DNA of 64,000 bases from positions 62,001 through 126,000 of the forward strand of contig JAJFJD010000046.1 in assembly GCA_021774335.1 (NCBI GenBank), read 5' to 3'. Position numbers and translations under genes: made by a program. The notes under the pieces are model-generated. The model ran no database searches, had not been told where the DNA came from, and saw nothing but the letters and a program-made list of their open reading frames with translations. The stretch is from Alphaproteobacteria bacterium. GTDB taxonomy: Bacteria; Pseudomonadota; Alphaproteobacteria; UBA8366. Shown one piece after another: positions 18,505 through 26,899 of the stretch; position 1 is the first letter of the stretch, and every line of letters starts with the position of its first letter.

Positions 18505-18921
18505 ATGGAAACCAAATTGGTCAGCACCCACGCTGCCCTCGTCTACACGATGGTCATGGTTTCGGCGGCGGACCGCGAAATGAAGGATGTCGAGCTGTCG
18601 CTGATCGGCCATATCGTGAAACGATTGCCGGTATTCGACGGTTACGATGTCGACCTGCTCCCGGAAACCACGAGTACCTGCGCCGAAATCCTGTCGGCGG
18701 AGGAAGGCCTTGAGGCCGCGCTGGATATCGTCGCCGATACGCTACCGGCGAACTTGCGGGAAACTGCCTATGCACTGGCCGTGGAGATTGCCGCGGCGGA
18801 CCGGCGGATCGAGCCCGAGGAGATGCGCCTGCTGGAGATGATCCGGCATCAGTTAGGCGTCGACCGGCTTGTCGCAGCCGCCATCGAGCGCAGCGCCCGG
18901 GCGCGGTTCGCCACCGGATAA
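18505..18921 (+). CDS. TerB-family protein (tellurite-resistance-like domain)
   Basis: 138-residue, all-helical, acidic protein with the TerB pattern: VYTMVMVSAADREMKDVELSLIGHIVKRL and later ALAVEIAAADRRIEPEEMRLLEMIRHQLGVD. These two AADxxxxxxE helix pairs are the family hallmark and resemble metal-binding acidic repeats. The family is linked by name to tellurite resistance, but isolated single-domain members like this have no settled role. AAGGAAA upstream supports the ATG at 18505 over longer starts. A GNAT gene follows after 17 bases on the same strand, so the two are probably cotranscribed. Confidence 0.8.
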   Translation: METKLVSTHAALVYTMVMVSAADREMKDVELSLIGHIVKRLPVFDGYDVDLLPETTSTCAEILSAEEGLEAALDIVADTLPANLRETAYALAVEIAAADRRIEPEEMRLLEMIRHQLGVDRLVAAAIERSARARFATG

Positions 18922-18938
18922 CCGACCTCGAGGACGCG

Positions 18939-19424
18939 ATGGGTACGGAAAACGAAATGGCCGCTGACGATATCGCAATTCGGACGGCGACCCGTGACGA
19001 CCTGCCGGCGATCATCGCCATGCTGGCAAACGACCATCTCGGCAGCAAACGCGAGTGTTACGCGGACCCACTGCCCAATGTCTATTACGCCGCCTTCGAT
19101 GCCATTGACGGCGACCCCAACAACGAAATTGTCGTCGCGGAACAAGACGGCAAGATCATTGGCACCTTGCAGCTCACGCTGATCCCGAACCTAACCTATC
19201 AAGGCGGGGTCCGGGCGCTGATCGAAGGCGTACGCGTTGACAGCACGATGCGTAGCGCCGGAATCGGCCGCATCCTGTTCGAATGGGCGATCGACCAGGC
19301 CAAGAAAAAAGGCTGCCACATGGTTCAGCTTACCGCTGACAAGACCCGACCCGATGCGCACCGTTTCTACGAATCGCTCGGGTTCAGCGCCACGCATGAA
19401 GGCATGAAGCTGCACCTGACCTGA
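18939..19424 (+). CDS. GNAT family N-acetyltransferase
   Basis: 161-residue acetyl-CoA-dependent acyltransferase. The fold is clear: IRTATRDDLPAIIAML at the N-terminus, the acetyl-CoA pyrophosphate loop RSAGIGRILFEWAI (motif A) and DAHRFYESLGF (motif B). The acceptor is unknown; the form GCHMVQLTADKTRPDAHRFYE is common among acetyltransferases acting on small molecules or protein N-termini. GAGG precedes the ATG. It follows the TerB-like gene closely and is convergent with the ThDP enzyme (12-base gap). Confidence 0.88.
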   Translation: MGTENEMAADDIAIRTATRDDLPAIIAMLANDHLGSKRECYADPLPNVYYAAFDAIDGDPNNEIVVAEQDGKIIGTLQLTLIPNLTYQGGVRALIEGVRVDSTMRSAGIGRILFEWAIDQAKKKGCHMVQLTADKTRPDAHRFYESLGFSATHEGMKLHLT

Positions 19425-19436
19425 CGGGCGGCTCCC

Positions 19437-21098
19437 TTACTGATAGGCCGGCATATCCTCAAGCTTCCGGAAGGCGCTGAGGTAGTTCAGGCTGGTGCGC
19501 ACATCGACCACGACCGGCCCTTTATGCGCCAGCGCTTCCGCCACCACCGAGTCCACATCGCCGTCATTCTCGATCTTCAGACCGAGCGCGCCATAGGCTT
19601 CGCCGAGCTTCGCAAAATCCGGATTTTTCAGATCGGTCGACGTCACCCGGCCGGGATAACGGCCTTCCTGATGCATGCGGATGGTGCCGTAGCTGCTGTT
19701 GTTGGCGACAAAAATCTTGATCGGCACGTCGTATTGAACGGCGGTAGCCAATTCGTTGCCGGTCATCATGAATCCTCCGTCGCCGACGAAGGTGAGGACC
19801 TGCCGCCCCGGCGTGCAGATACCGGCCGCGACGCCGGACGGCACGCCGCCGCCCATACCGCCGGTCTGGTATCCGAGGAAGGTATTGCTCTGGCGGAAGT
19901 AGAGGTAGCGGTGCAGCCAACTGCTGAAATTACCGGCGTCGCTGGTGACCACGGCGTCCGCGTCCATGCGCTCGTTGATCGCCGCGATGACACCGCCGAG
20001 CACCACGCCGTCATTCGCCGATTCCGGCTCCCAGGTGGTGAGGTCGCGGTGCACCTTGTTGAGTCGGCCGATCCATTTGCCGCGGCCTTCCGGCGATCCG
20101 GGCGACCCCGCATCGAGCATCGCCTTGAGGAAATGTTCCGCGTCGGCGGCGATACCGATGGTCGGTTGCCACACTCGGCCTATTTCCGCCGAATCCGGCC
20201 AGACATGCACCATCGGCATCTGTGGCGTCGGCGCGGCCGGAAAGGTGTAGCTCTGGCTGACCGACGGACCGAGCCGCTCGCCCACGACCAGCAGCATATC
20301 CGTCGTCTTCATCAGGTCGAGCAACGGCGCCGGCGTGCGGTTGCCGAGATACCCGCCGTAATTCGGGTGGTAGCTGTCGAAGACATGCGCCCGCCGGTGA
20401 CTCGGCGACACCGGCAGGTCGAAACTTTCCGCGAAATTCGTTAGATCCGCGAGCGCTTCCTCGCCCTGCACCAGCCCACCCGCAATAACGAGCGGCCGCT
20501 CGGCCTTGCCCAGCATCTCTGCAACACGGGCGACATCATCGGCGTGCGGCGCCATCTTCACTTCGGCTCGTGGCGGCAGAACCGGCGCCTCGACCGTATC
20601 GTCCAGCATGTCTTCGGCCAAGGTCACGACGACCGGGCCTGGCGTCCCGGACCGCGCGATATGGAAGGCACGCGCCGCCGCCTCGGATAACAGCTCACCG
20701 TCGTCCACCTCGATCACCGCCTTCGCGGTGTCGGAGAACGTCTTGGCATAGTTCAGTTCCTGCAGCGCCATCCGGCCCTTCTCATATCGTTCCACCTGCC
20801 CGACGAAAAAGACCGCGGGGATGGCGTCGTGATAGGCGGTATGGATGGCGATCGAAACGTTGGTAGCTCCAGGGCCCCGGCTGATGAAACAAACGCCCGG
20901 GCGGCCGCGCGCCCGCGCATCCGCCAGCGCCATGAAGCCCGCGCCACCCTCATGCCGGCAAACGACAAGCTTGATCGACGGGTGGTCGATCAGCGCATCG
21001 GTCACGGCGAGATAGCTCTCCCCCGGCACGCAGTAGGCGATATCGACATCATGGCTTTCCAACGTGGCGGCAAGAAGCTGGGCAGCAGTGCGGGACAT
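19437..21098 (-). CDS. Thiamine diphosphate-dependent enzyme, acetolactate synthase-like
   Basis: 553-residue ThDP enzyme with the three-domain plan of the acetolactate synthase / benzoylformate decarboxylase group. The N-terminal pyrimidine-binding domain has the catalytic Glu in CRHEGGAGFMA; a central domain (AERPLVIAGGLVQGEEA) follows; the C-terminal pyrophosphate domain has GDGGFMMTGNELATAV ending in NN for Mg2+ and ThDP. Real acetolactate synthase catalytic subunits usually sit next to ilvN, absent here, so a decarboxylase or carboligase of unknown substrate is more likely. GGAG lies upstream of the ATG. A MarR gene lies 125 bases upstream on the same strand and may regulate it. Confidence 0.87.
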   Translation of the reverse strand: MSRTAAQLLAATLESHDVDIAYCVPGESYLAVTDALIDHPSIKLVVCRHEGGAGFMALADARARGRPGVCFISRGPGATNVSIAIHTAYHDAIPAVFFVGQVERYEKGRMALQELNYAKTFSDTAKAVIEVDDGELLSEAAARAFHIARSGTPGPVVVTLAEDMLDDTVEAPVLPPRAEVKMAPHADDVARVAEMLGKAERPLVIAGGLVQGEEALADLTNFAESFDLPVSPSHRRAHVFDSYHPNYGGYLGNRTPAPLLDLMKTTDMLLVVGERLGPSVSQSYTFPAAPTPQMPMVHVWPDSAEIGRVWQPTIGIAADAEHFLKAMLDAGSPGSPEGRGKWIGRLNKVHRDLTTWEPESANDGVVLGGVIAAINERMDADAVVTSDAGNFSSWLHRYLYFRQSNTFLGYQTGGMGGGVPSGVAAGICTPGRQVLTFVGDGGFMMTGNELATAVQYDVPIKIFVANNSSYGTIRMHQEGRYPGRVTSTDLKNPDFAKLGEAYGALGLKIENDGDVDSVVAEALAHKGPVVVDVRTSLNYLSAFRKLEDMPAYQ

Positions 21099-21223
21099 GG
21101 CGTTTCTCCGATTTGATCTGGAACCGTTCGAGCAGGCGGCGGGAAGAGCCGTTGCGGTAGACTGGAAAACAGCTTAGCGCGGATAAGGCGGGTTAGGCGA
21201 TTCCGACACTTGCCGGCCGGGCC

Positions 21224-21718
21224 CTAGGCTCGGCCCGCCCGGACGCGGTGTCGCGGCCGCTCACCCGTCAATAGCGTTAGGGCATCGCCGAAGGCCGACA
21301 CGTTGGGACCCAGCGCGGCGAAAAATTCATCTTCCGCCTGGTCCACCGCTTCGATCGCCGCGGCAACGACGGACTGTCCGGTCTCAGTTACTTCGACGAC
21401 CATCGCCCGGCCATCGCCGTCATGGGCGTGACGCGACACCAGGCGGTCCTTCTCCAGAGCGCGCAGGACTTGCGATGTCATCATGGGATCGGTACGGCAG
21501 TGCCGGGCCAGAACCACCTGCGTCGGCGAATCGCCGGCCGACCCCAGTTCGCGCGCGCCGGACAGCAACAAGAACTGCACCGGCGTCAAATTGAACGGGG
21601 CGAGCGCCTGTTTCTGCGCGCGTTGCCACCGATTCACCGCCTGCCATAGCAGATAGCCGGTGTTCCGCGCCGCCGGATGCCGGGCATCCTCGCCGGTTGA
21701 TGTGTCTTCGTCCCCCAT
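21224..21718 (-). CDS. MarR-family transcriptional regulator
   Basis: 164-residue winged-helix regulator: YLLWQAVNRWQRAQKQALAPFNLTPVQFLLLSGAR (dimer helix and H2), QVVLARHCRTDPMMTSQVLRALEKDRLVSRHAHDGDGRAMVVEVTETGQ (recognition helix and wing). These dimers usually bind palindromes near their own promoter and release DNA on binding a small aromatic or acidic ligand. I took the ATG at 21718; a GTG immediately before is possible, and GAGGG is close to both. It probably controls itself and the ThDP enzyme downstream on the same strand. Confidence 0.85.
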   Translation of the reverse strand: MGDEDTSTGEDARHPAARNTGYLLWQAVNRWQRAQKQALAPFNLTPVQFLLLSGARELGSAGDSPTQVVLARHCRTDPMMTSQVLRALEKDRLVSRHAHDGDGRAMVVEVTETGQSVVAAAIEAVDQAEDEFFAALGPNVSAFGDALTLLTGERPRHRVRAGRA

Positions 21719-21869
21719 CACCCTCGTTCCATAGGCCGAACGTCCCGTTTCGCTTTATAGGCCGTTGCAACACGCCAACGCCAGCAAGATGCGGCAATCC
21801 GGTTGCGGAACGATTGTCAGCACTCTCTCGGAACGGCTGCCAAATATCTGAATTTAATAAAGTTTTAGG

Positions 21870-21900
21870 GTTGCTCCGCAACGATAGTCTGCGTCAGACT
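21870..21900 (+). other. Tandem hairpins in the leader of usg
   Basis: Two perfect short hairpins lie 43-73 bases before the usg start: GTTGC-TCC-GCAAC (21870-21882) and AGTCTG-CGT-CAGACT (21886-21900). They follow an AT-rich tract (TTTAATAAAGTTTTAGGG) that could hold the promoter. Function is unknown; no T-run follows. Confidence 0.35.
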
Positions 21901-21942
21901 TTGTGACAGGGGACAAGCGCGTTCAACACAGTGGAGTAGTCC

Positions 21943-22206
21943 ATGGCTGAACTCGGTGAACAACTCAAAGGCGCCCGGCTGACCACGGCGGAAATCCTGT
22001 ATCACATGCCGGATCATCCGCACCTGCTGCAGAGCTTTATCTGGCAGTTCATGGACCGGGCGCCACGTTATCCCAAGCTGACCGAATTCCTGATTTTCTG
22101 GCAATACAACATCGACGGTCCGATCCACTCGGTAAAGGTCGCAGGCAACCGCATTATTAAACCGGCGGAACTGCTGCACGTCGGCGATGCCGGGTATCTT
22201 CATTGA
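21943..22206 (+). CDS. Usg family protein
   Basis: 87-residue protein matching the alphaproteobacterial Usg family: LTTAEILYHMPDHPHLLQSFIWQFMDRAPRYPKLTEFLIFWQYNIDGPIHSVKVA. The name comes from a gene once noted upstream of trpF; the function is unknown and it is probably cytosolic. GTGGAG lies just upstream of the ATG. Here it is not near trp genes but 83 bases before the ferredoxin reductase and the kor operon, on the same strand. Confidence 0.85.
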   Translation: MAELGEQLKGARLTTAEILYHMPDHPHLLQSFIWQFMDRAPRYPKLTEFLIFWQYNIDGPIHSVKVAGNRIIKPAELLHVGDAGYLH

Positions 22207-22289
22207 TTTCGCGGGACTTTGCGTCCCACAACGCTTTGCATTAGGCTTCGGCGACAAAAGAAAAAACGCCTAGGGAGGATTTGGCGACG

Positions 22290-23594
22290 ATGCCATTGAA
22301 AGTGGCGGTTGTCGGGTCGGGACCGAGTGGATTCTACACGGTCGCGGCCCTTTTGAAGGCTGACGTCGAGTGCCAAATTGACGTTATCGAGCGTTTGCCG
22401 ACCCCGTTCGGCCTGATCCGGGGCGGCGTCGCGCCAGACCATCAAAAAACCAAGAATGTCTGGCGGGCCTATGAGAAATCGGCCCTGAACGAGGCCGTTC
22501 GCTACTACGGCAATGTAGAAGTCGGCCGCGACATCACCATCGACGAGTTGGCTGGGATCTACGATGCCGTCGTTTTGGCCGTCGGATCGCCGCTCGACCG
22601 GCGTCTCGGCATTCCCGGTGAGGATAAGAAAGGCGTCATCGGGTCCGCGTCTTTCGTCGGCTGGTATAATGGCCACCCGGATTTTCGCGATCTGAACCCC
22701 AACCTCGATATCCAGGCGGCGGTCGTAGTGGGTAACGGCAACGTGGCGGTCGACTGCGCGCGCGTCCTCGCCAAAACGCCCGAGGAAATGTCCACGACCG
22801 ACCTGACCGACTACGCTGCGGAGGCGATTCACAAGTCCCCGCTGACGGACATTTATATGTGCGGCCGGCGTGGCCCGGTCGAAGCGAAGTTCACGAATGT
22901 CGAACTGCGCGAAATGGGCCAGTTGGAACAATGCGCGCCGATCGTCGACCCGGCGCAGCTTCCGGATGAAATCATCGGCGACTTCGACGATCGCGACAGG
23001 CGGCTGCGGGAACGCAACCTGGCGACACTTCGGGAGTTCACCGAAATGTCGCCCGACGGTAAGCCGAAACGGCTGCATTTCGCCTTCTTCACCAACCCGG
23101 TCGAAATCCTCGGCGATGACCGCGTCGAGGCGGTCAAGATGGAGCGCACCGCGGTGCAGGACGGCCGCGCGGTCGGCACCGGCGAATTCGTCGAAATCCC
23201 CTGCGGCTTGGTGATTCCGGCGATCGGCTACTACGGCGAACCGTTTCCCGGCGTGCCGTTCGATGAAAAGGGCGGCGTGGTTGTCCACCAGGACGGCCGC
23301 ATCAGCGACGGCGTCTATGCAGTCGGCTGGATCAAGCGCGGTCCGACCGGCGTCATCGGGACCAACAAGCATGACGGCGACCATGCGGCTCAACAGATAC
23401 TCACGGAGATCAAAGAGGGTGGAAAACTCGGCCGCGACCAGCTCGAAACGGTGCTCGGCGAACGTGATGTCCGATGGGTGAGTTATGCGGACTGGAAGCG
23501 CATCGAGGAAGCGGAAATCGAGAATGCCAGTCCTGGCGCGCCGAGACGAAAGTTCAGTCGCGTCGATGATATGCTGTCGGCGCTCGACGGATAG
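22290..23594 (+). CDS. FAD-dependent ferredoxin-NADP+ reductase, adrenodoxin-reductase family
   Basis: 434-residue flavoprotein transferring electrons between NADP(H) and ferredoxin. Features are the FAD-binding VVGSGPSGFY near the N-terminus, LPTPFGLIRGGVAPDH typical of the FprA/adrenodoxin reductase family, the NADP-binding GNGNVAVDCARVLAK, and GWIKRGPTGVIGTNKHDG near the C-terminus. GGGAGG at 22273-22278 stands 11 bases before the ATG at 22290; an in-frame TTG at 22281 would be only 2 bases from it. The 2-oxoglutarate:ferredoxin oxidoreductase genes follow on the same strand, so a plausible role is to oxidise the ferredoxin that KorAB reduces and make NADPH, or to work in reverse. Confidence 0.9.
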   Translation: MPLKVAVVGSGPSGFYTVAALLKADVECQIDVIERLPTPFGLIRGGVAPDHQKTKNVWRAYEKSALNEAVRYYGNVEVGRDITIDELAGIYDAVVLAVGSPLDRRLGIPGEDKKGVIGSASFVGWYNGHPDFRDLNPNLDIQAAVVVGNGNVAVDCARVLAKTPEEMSTTDLTDYAAEAIHKSPLTDIYMCGRRGPVEAKFTNVELREMGQLEQCAPIVDPAQLPDEIIGDFDDRDRRLRERNLATLREFTEMSPDGKPKRLHFAFFTNPVEILGDDRVEAVKMERTAVQDGRAVGTGEFVEIPCGLVIPAIGYYGEPFPGVPFDEKGGVVVHQDGRISDGVYAVGWIKRGPTGVIGTNKHDGDHAAQQILTEIKEGGKLGRDQLETVLGERDVRWVSYADWKRIEEAEIENASPGAPRRKFSRVDDMLSALDG

Positions 23595-23906
23595 AATGCG
23601 CACGGCGAACGGCGCGGGCCAACTCCCAAATTAGAATCTAACCGGCACTGGACAACGCATCGAAAAAGCATAAGTTACGGGCGACTCTGGGGAGACTGAT
23701 TTCAGCCAAGGTATCCGCGATCCGAAATGCAGCCAAAAGCGGCGGTGACACGATACCCTCTGATTAATACGCATGTTCCTGAAAATCACTTCTCACCATG
23801 TCGAAAAGCGCGCGATACTGTGATTTGGTGTCCAATCTATAGATGCTACAGTTGACCCGCGGAACCGGCCCAAGAGCCCCGTAAACCCAAGGAGGGTTTA
23901 ACAAGA
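23595..23906. other. Intergenic region upstream of korA
   Basis: 312 bases without a convincing gene. The end holds a strong ribosome site AAGGAGGG (23889-23896), 10 bases before the korA start. I saw no convincing hairpin, riboswitch, FNR-type box or terminator; a korA promoter is expected but I could not place it with confidence. Confidence 0.6.
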
Positions 23907-25775
23907 ATGGCAGCTGTAACCGCCGAGGAACCCCTGCGCGCCAGACGCGAGGAAGTGGAGTCCGTGGTCATCCGGTTTGCCGGCGATTCCGGCGACGGTG
24001 TGCAGATCACCGGGAGCCAGTTCACGGACACGACAGCGCAAGCCGGTAACGATCTAGCAACCTTTCCCGACTTCCCGGCCGAAATCCGGGCGCCCGCGGG
24101 CACGACATTCGGTGTATCGGCATTTCAAATCAACTTCGGCGCGCGGTCCATCGCGACCGCCGGCGACGAACCGGATGTCCTGGTGGCGTTCAACCCCGCC
24201 GCGCTAAAGGTCAATCTGAACGAAATCCATCCGGGCGGGTTGATCATCCTCGATTCGGGCACCTTCTCGGCCCGGAACCTGGACAAAGCAGGTTTCGAGA
24301 ACAATCCGCTGGAAGACGACACGCTGGAGAAGCACCGGTCGCTGAAGATCGACATCTCCAAGCTGACCCTCGAATCGGTCAAGCAGTTCGGCCTAACGTC
24401 GAAAGAAGGACTGCGCTGTAAAAATTTCTGGACACTCGGCCTCGTGTATTGGCTGTACGGCCGCGACCGCACGCCGACGACCGATTGGCTCAAGCAGAAA
24501 TTCGCCAGCCGGCCGGAAATTGCCGACGCGAACATCGCCGCGCTCAACGCCGGACACGCCTTCGCCGAAACGGCGGAAATGCCGGGCGAGATCAGCAGCT
24601 ACATCGTGCCGCCGGCCGAACTGGAGCCGGGTGTCTATCGCAATGTCACCGGCACCGATGGACTGGCCTGGGGCCTGCTGGCGGGCTCGCAGCTCGCCGG
24701 GCTCAAACTGATGTTCTGTTCCTATCCGATCACCCCGGCCTCATCGCTGCTGCATACCCTGGCGCGGCTAAAACACTACGACGTAGTCACCTTCCAGGCC
24801 GAAGATGAGATCGCGGCGGTGTGTTCCGCCATCGGCGCGTCCTATACGGGTGCAATCGGCGTAACGTCGAGTTCCGGCCCGGGCGTCGCCCTGAAAGGCG
24901 AGGCGATCGGCTTGGCGATCTCGACCGAGCTGCCGCTGATCATCGTCAACTCGCAGCGCGCCGGGCCGTCGACCGGCCTGCCGACGAAGACCGAGCAGTC
25001 GGACCTGTATCAATCCGTTTACGGCCGCAATGCGGACAGCCCGCTCGTCGTACTCGCATCGCGTTCGCCGTCCGACTGTTTCGAGGTCGGGATCGAAGCG
25101 GTGCGCCTTGCCACGAAATACATGACGCCGGTGATCGTACTGACCGATGGCTATATCGCGAACGCAGCGGAGCCGTGGCGCATTCCCGACATGGCGGATT
25201 ACCCGCCGTTCCCGGTGGAATTCCACACCGAGACCGAAGGGTTCCATCCCTTCATGCGCGATCCGGACACGCTGGCGCGCCCGTGGGTCAAACCTGGCAC
25301 ACCGGCCCTGGAACACCGCATCGGCGGCATCGAGAAAGCTTACGACAGCGGGCACATCTCCTACGACGCCGAAAACCATCAGAAGATGACCGACACGCGG
25401 GCGGCGAAGATCAACAACATCGCCAACGACATCCCGCAACAAACGGTTGAGGATGGAACGGAAGGCGGCAAACTCGCCGTCGTCGGGTGGGGCTCGACCT
25501 ACGGACCGATCACCCGCGCGGTCGGAAACCTGCGGGCGGAAGGATGCGACGTGTCGCATATCCATCTCCGCCACATTTGGCCGATGCCATCGAACCTTGC
25601 CGACCTGCTCGGCAAGTACGAACGCATCCTGGTGCCCGAGATGAACACCGGGCAATTGGTGACCATCCTACGGGGCGAACACCTAGTGCCGGCGATCGGA
25701 CTCAACCAGGTCAACGGCCAACCTTTCAAGATCTCCACTATCGAAGCGGCGATCCTCGAACAATTGGAGTCCTGA
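23907..25775 (+). CDS. korA: 2-oxoglutarate:ferredoxin oxidoreductase, fused gamma-alpha subunit
   Basis: 622-residue large subunit of the two-subunit 2-oxoacid:ferredoxin oxidoreductase type. The gamma domain comes first (VIRFAGDSGDGVQITGSQFT to about residue 200), then the alpha pyrimidine-binding domain (GTDGLAWGLLAGSQLAGLKLMFCSYPITPASSLLHTL, with GVTSSSGPGVALKGEAIGLA), then a C-terminal transketolase-like domain (LAVVGWGSTYGPITRAV). With KorB it converts 2-oxoglutarate, CoA and oxidised ferredoxin to succinyl-CoA, CO2 and reduced ferredoxin, as in Mycobacterium KorAB; other 2-oxoacids cannot be excluded. korB starts 1 base after its stop. The upstream ferredoxin-NADP+ reductase fits electron disposal. 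Confidence 0.92.
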   Translation: MAAVTAEEPLRARREEVESVVIRFAGDSGDGVQITGSQFTDTTAQAGNDLATFPDFPAEIRAPAGTTFGVSAFQINFGARSIATAGDEPDVLVAFNPAALKVNLNEIHPGGLIILDSGTFSARNLDKAGFENNPLEDDTLEKHRSLKIDISKLTLESVKQFGLTSKEGLRCKNFWTLGLVYWLYGRDRTPTTDWLKQKFASRPEIADANIAALNAGHAFAETAEMPGEISSYIVPPAELEPGVYRNVTGTDGLAWGLLAGSQLAGLKLMFCSYPITPASSLLHTLARLKHYDVVTFQAEDEIAAVCSAIGASYTGAIGVTSSSGPGVALKGEAIGLAISTELPLIIVNSQRAGPSTGLPTKTEQSDLYQSVYGRNADSPLVVLASRSPSDCFEVGIEAVRLATKYMTPVIVLTDGYIANAAEPWRIPDMADYPPFPVEFHTETEGFHPFMRDPDTLARPWVKPGTPALEHRIGGIEKAYDSGHISYDAENHQKMTDTRAAKINNIANDIPQQTVEDGTEGGKLAVVGWGSTYGPITRAVGNLRAEGCDVSHIHLRHIWPMPSNLADLLGKYERILVPEMNTGQLVTILRGEHLVPAIGLNQVNGQPFKISTIEAAILEQLES

Positions 25776-25776
25776 C

Positions 25777-26805
25777 ATGACTGTCGTTCAAGCGCCCGAA
25801 AAACTGACGGCAAAAGATCTGACGTCGGACCAGGAAGTCCGCTGGTGCCCCGGTTGCGGGGATTACGCGATCATCAAAGGCGTCCGCAACGCACTGGCCG
25901 AAATTGGGACGCCACGGGAAAAGACCGTGTTCGTGTCGGGCATCGGCTGCGCCGCCCGCTTCCCTTATTACATGTCGACCTACGGTTTCCATACGATCCA
26001 CGGCCGCGCCCCGGCCGTCGCCACCGGCGTCAAGCTGACCGATCCGGAGCTCGACGTCTGGGTCGTCACCGGCGACGGTGACTGCCTGTCGATCGGCGGG
26101 AACCACACGCTGCACATCCTGCGCCGCAACGTCGACGTCAACGTGATGCTGTTCAACAACGAGATTTATGGGCTGACCAAGGGCCAGTATTCGCCGACAT
26201 CGAGGACGGGTACGCGATCGCCGTCGACACCGATGGGTTCGGTCGACCAGCCGGTCTCGGCCACCGAATTCGCACTCGGATCCGGTGCCCGCTTCATCGC
26301 GCGGTCAGTCGATACGCTGCAGAAGCATCTGCCGGTCGTCCTCAAGCGCGCGCATGCGCATAAAGGCGCGTCCTTCGTCGAGATTTTCCAGAACTGCATC
26401 GTCTACAACGACGGCGCCTTCGCGCATTTCACAGACCGCAAGATCGCGGCGGACACGCAGGTTCTCGTCGAGCACGGCAAGCCGTTGCTGTTCGGGAAGG
26501 ACAATGACAAGGGCATCCGCCTGAACCCGCAACTGCTGAAGCTCGAAGTGGTTACGCTCGGCGAGAACGGCGTCGAGGAGTCGGACATCCTGGTCCATGA
26601 CGAGACGAACAAGCTGCTGGCGACCCTGATCGCCCAGATGCAGCCGCCGGAATTCCCGGTAGCACTCGGCGTGATCTACTGTGAAGAAGGCCCGGAATAC
26701 ACCGACGCCGTCTACCAGCAGGTCGAGGCCGCCAAAGCCAAGACCAAGGCGGTGCCAATGGCCGAACTGCTGCACAGCGGACACACCTGGGAAGTCACCC
26801 GCTAA
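25777..26805 (+). CDS. korB: 2-oxoglutarate:ferredoxin oxidoreductase, beta subunit
   Basis: 342-residue ThDP- and Fe-S-binding subunit. Cys24 and Cys27 in RWCPGCGDYAI start the cluster-binding set; further Cys lie in GIGCAARF and IYCEEGP. The ThDP/Mg motif is TGDGDCLSIGGNH, followed about 25 residues later by LFNNEIYGLTKGQYSPTS, diagnostic of the family. It is translationally coupled to korA. No dedicated ferredoxin gene lies nearby, so a ferredoxin encoded elsewhere must serve as partner. Confidence 0.93.
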   Translation: MTVVQAPEKLTAKDLTSDQEVRWCPGCGDYAIIKGVRNALAEIGTPREKTVFVSGIGCAARFPYYMSTYGFHTIHGRAPAVATGVKLTDPELDVWVVTGDGDCLSIGGNHTLHILRRNVDVNVMLFNNEIYGLTKGQYSPTSRTGTRSPSTPMGSVDQPVSATEFALGSGARFIARSVDTLQKHLPVVLKRAHAHKGASFVEIFQNCIVYNDGAFAHFTDRKIAADTQVLVEHGKPLLFGKDNDKGIRLNPQLLKLEVVTLGENGVEESDILVHDETNKLLATLIAQMQPPEFPVALGVIYCEEGPEYTDAVYQQVEAAKAKTKAVPMAELLHSGHTWEVTR

Positions 26806-26899
26806 CCAAGGCGCGACCTTCCCGGCGCATCCCGATCCGCCGCCACTTGCGGCAAATTGACCGCTGGCAATCCGCGATCATCTTCACGATAGTCCGTCC

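Noticed and set aside
18505..18921. Tellurite resistance operon
   Set aside because: Only a single TerB-like domain gene is present; no terC, terD, terZ or related genes.
19437..21098. Naming the ThDP enzyme ilvB
   Set aside because: No ilvN neighbour, and the fold is shared by many decarboxylases and carboligases.
22200..23603. 467-codon open frame opposite the ferredoxin reductase
   Set aside because: Mirrors the reductase almost exactly; antisense shadow.
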